A program made the position numbers and the translations under genes. A stretch of 64,000 nt of DNA from a bacterium (lineage in GTDB: Bacteria > Cyanobacteriota > Vampirovibrionia > Gastranaerophilales > Gastranaerophilaceae): NCBI GenBank assembly GCA_017542305.1, contig JAFXXK010000014.1, positions 35,207 through 99,206 on the forward strand, given 5' to 3'. Below, piece by piece: positions 63,720 to 64,000 of the stretch. Position 1 is the stretch's first letter. Every line of letters begins with the position of its first letter. The notes beneath the pieces were generated by a model. That model made no database searches. It saw nothing but the letters and a program-made list of their open reading frames with translations, and was not told where the DNA came from.

Positions 63720-64000
63720 GTGTTAACAAATCAAGAAAACGAAATCGAGATTAAAAGCGTAAAAAACTTACTAGAAATGAATCTTGTTATTCCTGAGTAT
63801 CAACGTCCGTATAAATGGTCGACCAAGAACATCGAAGATTTATTAAATGATATTTCTAATAGTATAAAAGAAACTGAAAAATATAGTAATTTAAAATACA
63901 GAATCGGAACAATTATTCTTCATAAAGATAATAATGAAAACAGAATTGTAGACGGGCAACAAAGAGTTATTTCTCTGATACTATTGAAAAAAGCTCTTGA
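63720..64000 (+). CDS. DUF262 (GmrS-type) protein, N-terminal part
   Basis: A partial gene running off the right edge. GTG start at 63720, directly after an in-frame stop, with an AAAGGAA site 11 bp upstream. The translation has NLVIPEYQRPYKWSTKNIED and ENRIVDGQQRVISLILLKKA, the two DUF262 motifs: IPxYQRxYxW and DGQQR. DUF262 with DUF1524 forms GmrSD-like type IV restriction enzymes that cut modified phage DNA and use nucleotides. The C-terminal part is outside the window. It follows the Mu-like genes by 57 bp and could be cargo of the same element. Confidence 0.85.
   Translation, partial: MLTNQENEIEIKSVKNLLEMNLVIPEYQRPYKWSTKNIEDLLNDISNSIKETEKYSNLKYRIGTIILHKDNNENRIVDGQQRVISLILLKKAL

Noticed and set aside
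1..64000. CRISPR array
   Set aside because: No regularly spaced identical repeats of 25-40 bp were found. The repeats at 56-60 kb are larger and irregular.

Overview
The window is an AT-rich bacterial chromosome segment from a Gram-negative (diderm) organism. LptA and LptC, an OprO/P-type porin, a TonB/ExbB/ExbD system and a two-partner-type exoprotein all imply an outer membrane. The best guess is a gut member of Vampirovibrionia ('Melainabacteria', Candidatus Gastranaerophilales), the non-photosynthetic relatives of Cyanobacteria. Three things point there: an LdpA-like iron-sulphur protein of cyanobacterial type, prepilins with a near-identical FTLAEVLITLG leader, and many lineage-type proteins with an N-terminal PSFG/TFG/NFKG motif. 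This placement is an inference from gene content; no 16S gene is present.

Layout. 1-6.3 kb: end of a glyoxalase gene, a FliK-like secretion protein, a GT-C type membrane glycosyltransferase and small membrane or hypothetical proteins, one of them frameshifted. 6.4-21.9 kb: prolyl-tRNA synthetase between two single prepilin genes, a FliI/SctN-type secretion ATPase, a TonB-ExbB-ExbD-ExbD operon with two tandem secreted proteins upstream, pheT, an SH3-like protein, a porin and an Orn/Lys/Arg decarboxylase. 22-27.2 kb: a large haemagglutinin-type exoprotein and a possible secretion-apparatus substrate. 27.3-37.5 kb: a fatty-acid synthesis cluster (yceD, rpmF, plsX, fabH, fabD, fabG, acpP, fabF) interrupted by a calpain-like protease and a PSFG protein. 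37.6-53.2 kb: aroE, topA, dprA, a TPR protein, lptA/lptC, a LysM protein, a POT transporter, an ldpA-like gene with an aldolase, and a MATE pump.

53.3-64 kb is an accessory region. It holds two YbjQ proteins, an ADP-ribosyltransferase-like protein between two small gene remnants, and a radical SAM/methyltransferase/membrane-protein island between two direct composite repeats. It ends in a three-gene Mu-like module followed by the start of a DUF262 (GmrS-type) defence gene. The Mu-like module is the most unusual part. The C-terminal barrel of a MuA-type transposase is one protein, a MuB-type AAA ATPase is the second, and the MuA DNA-binding domain is fused in the third to a tyrosine-recombinase-like region that lacks its catalytic residues. 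No DDE catalytic domain is present. Short repeated GGACATTT/GTCCG motifs lie upstream and may be transposon-end binding sites.

No tRNA, rRNA or CRISPR array was recognised. Many minus-strand and plus-strand single genes alternate, so operons are short apart from the fatty-acid, TonB and Mu-like groups.
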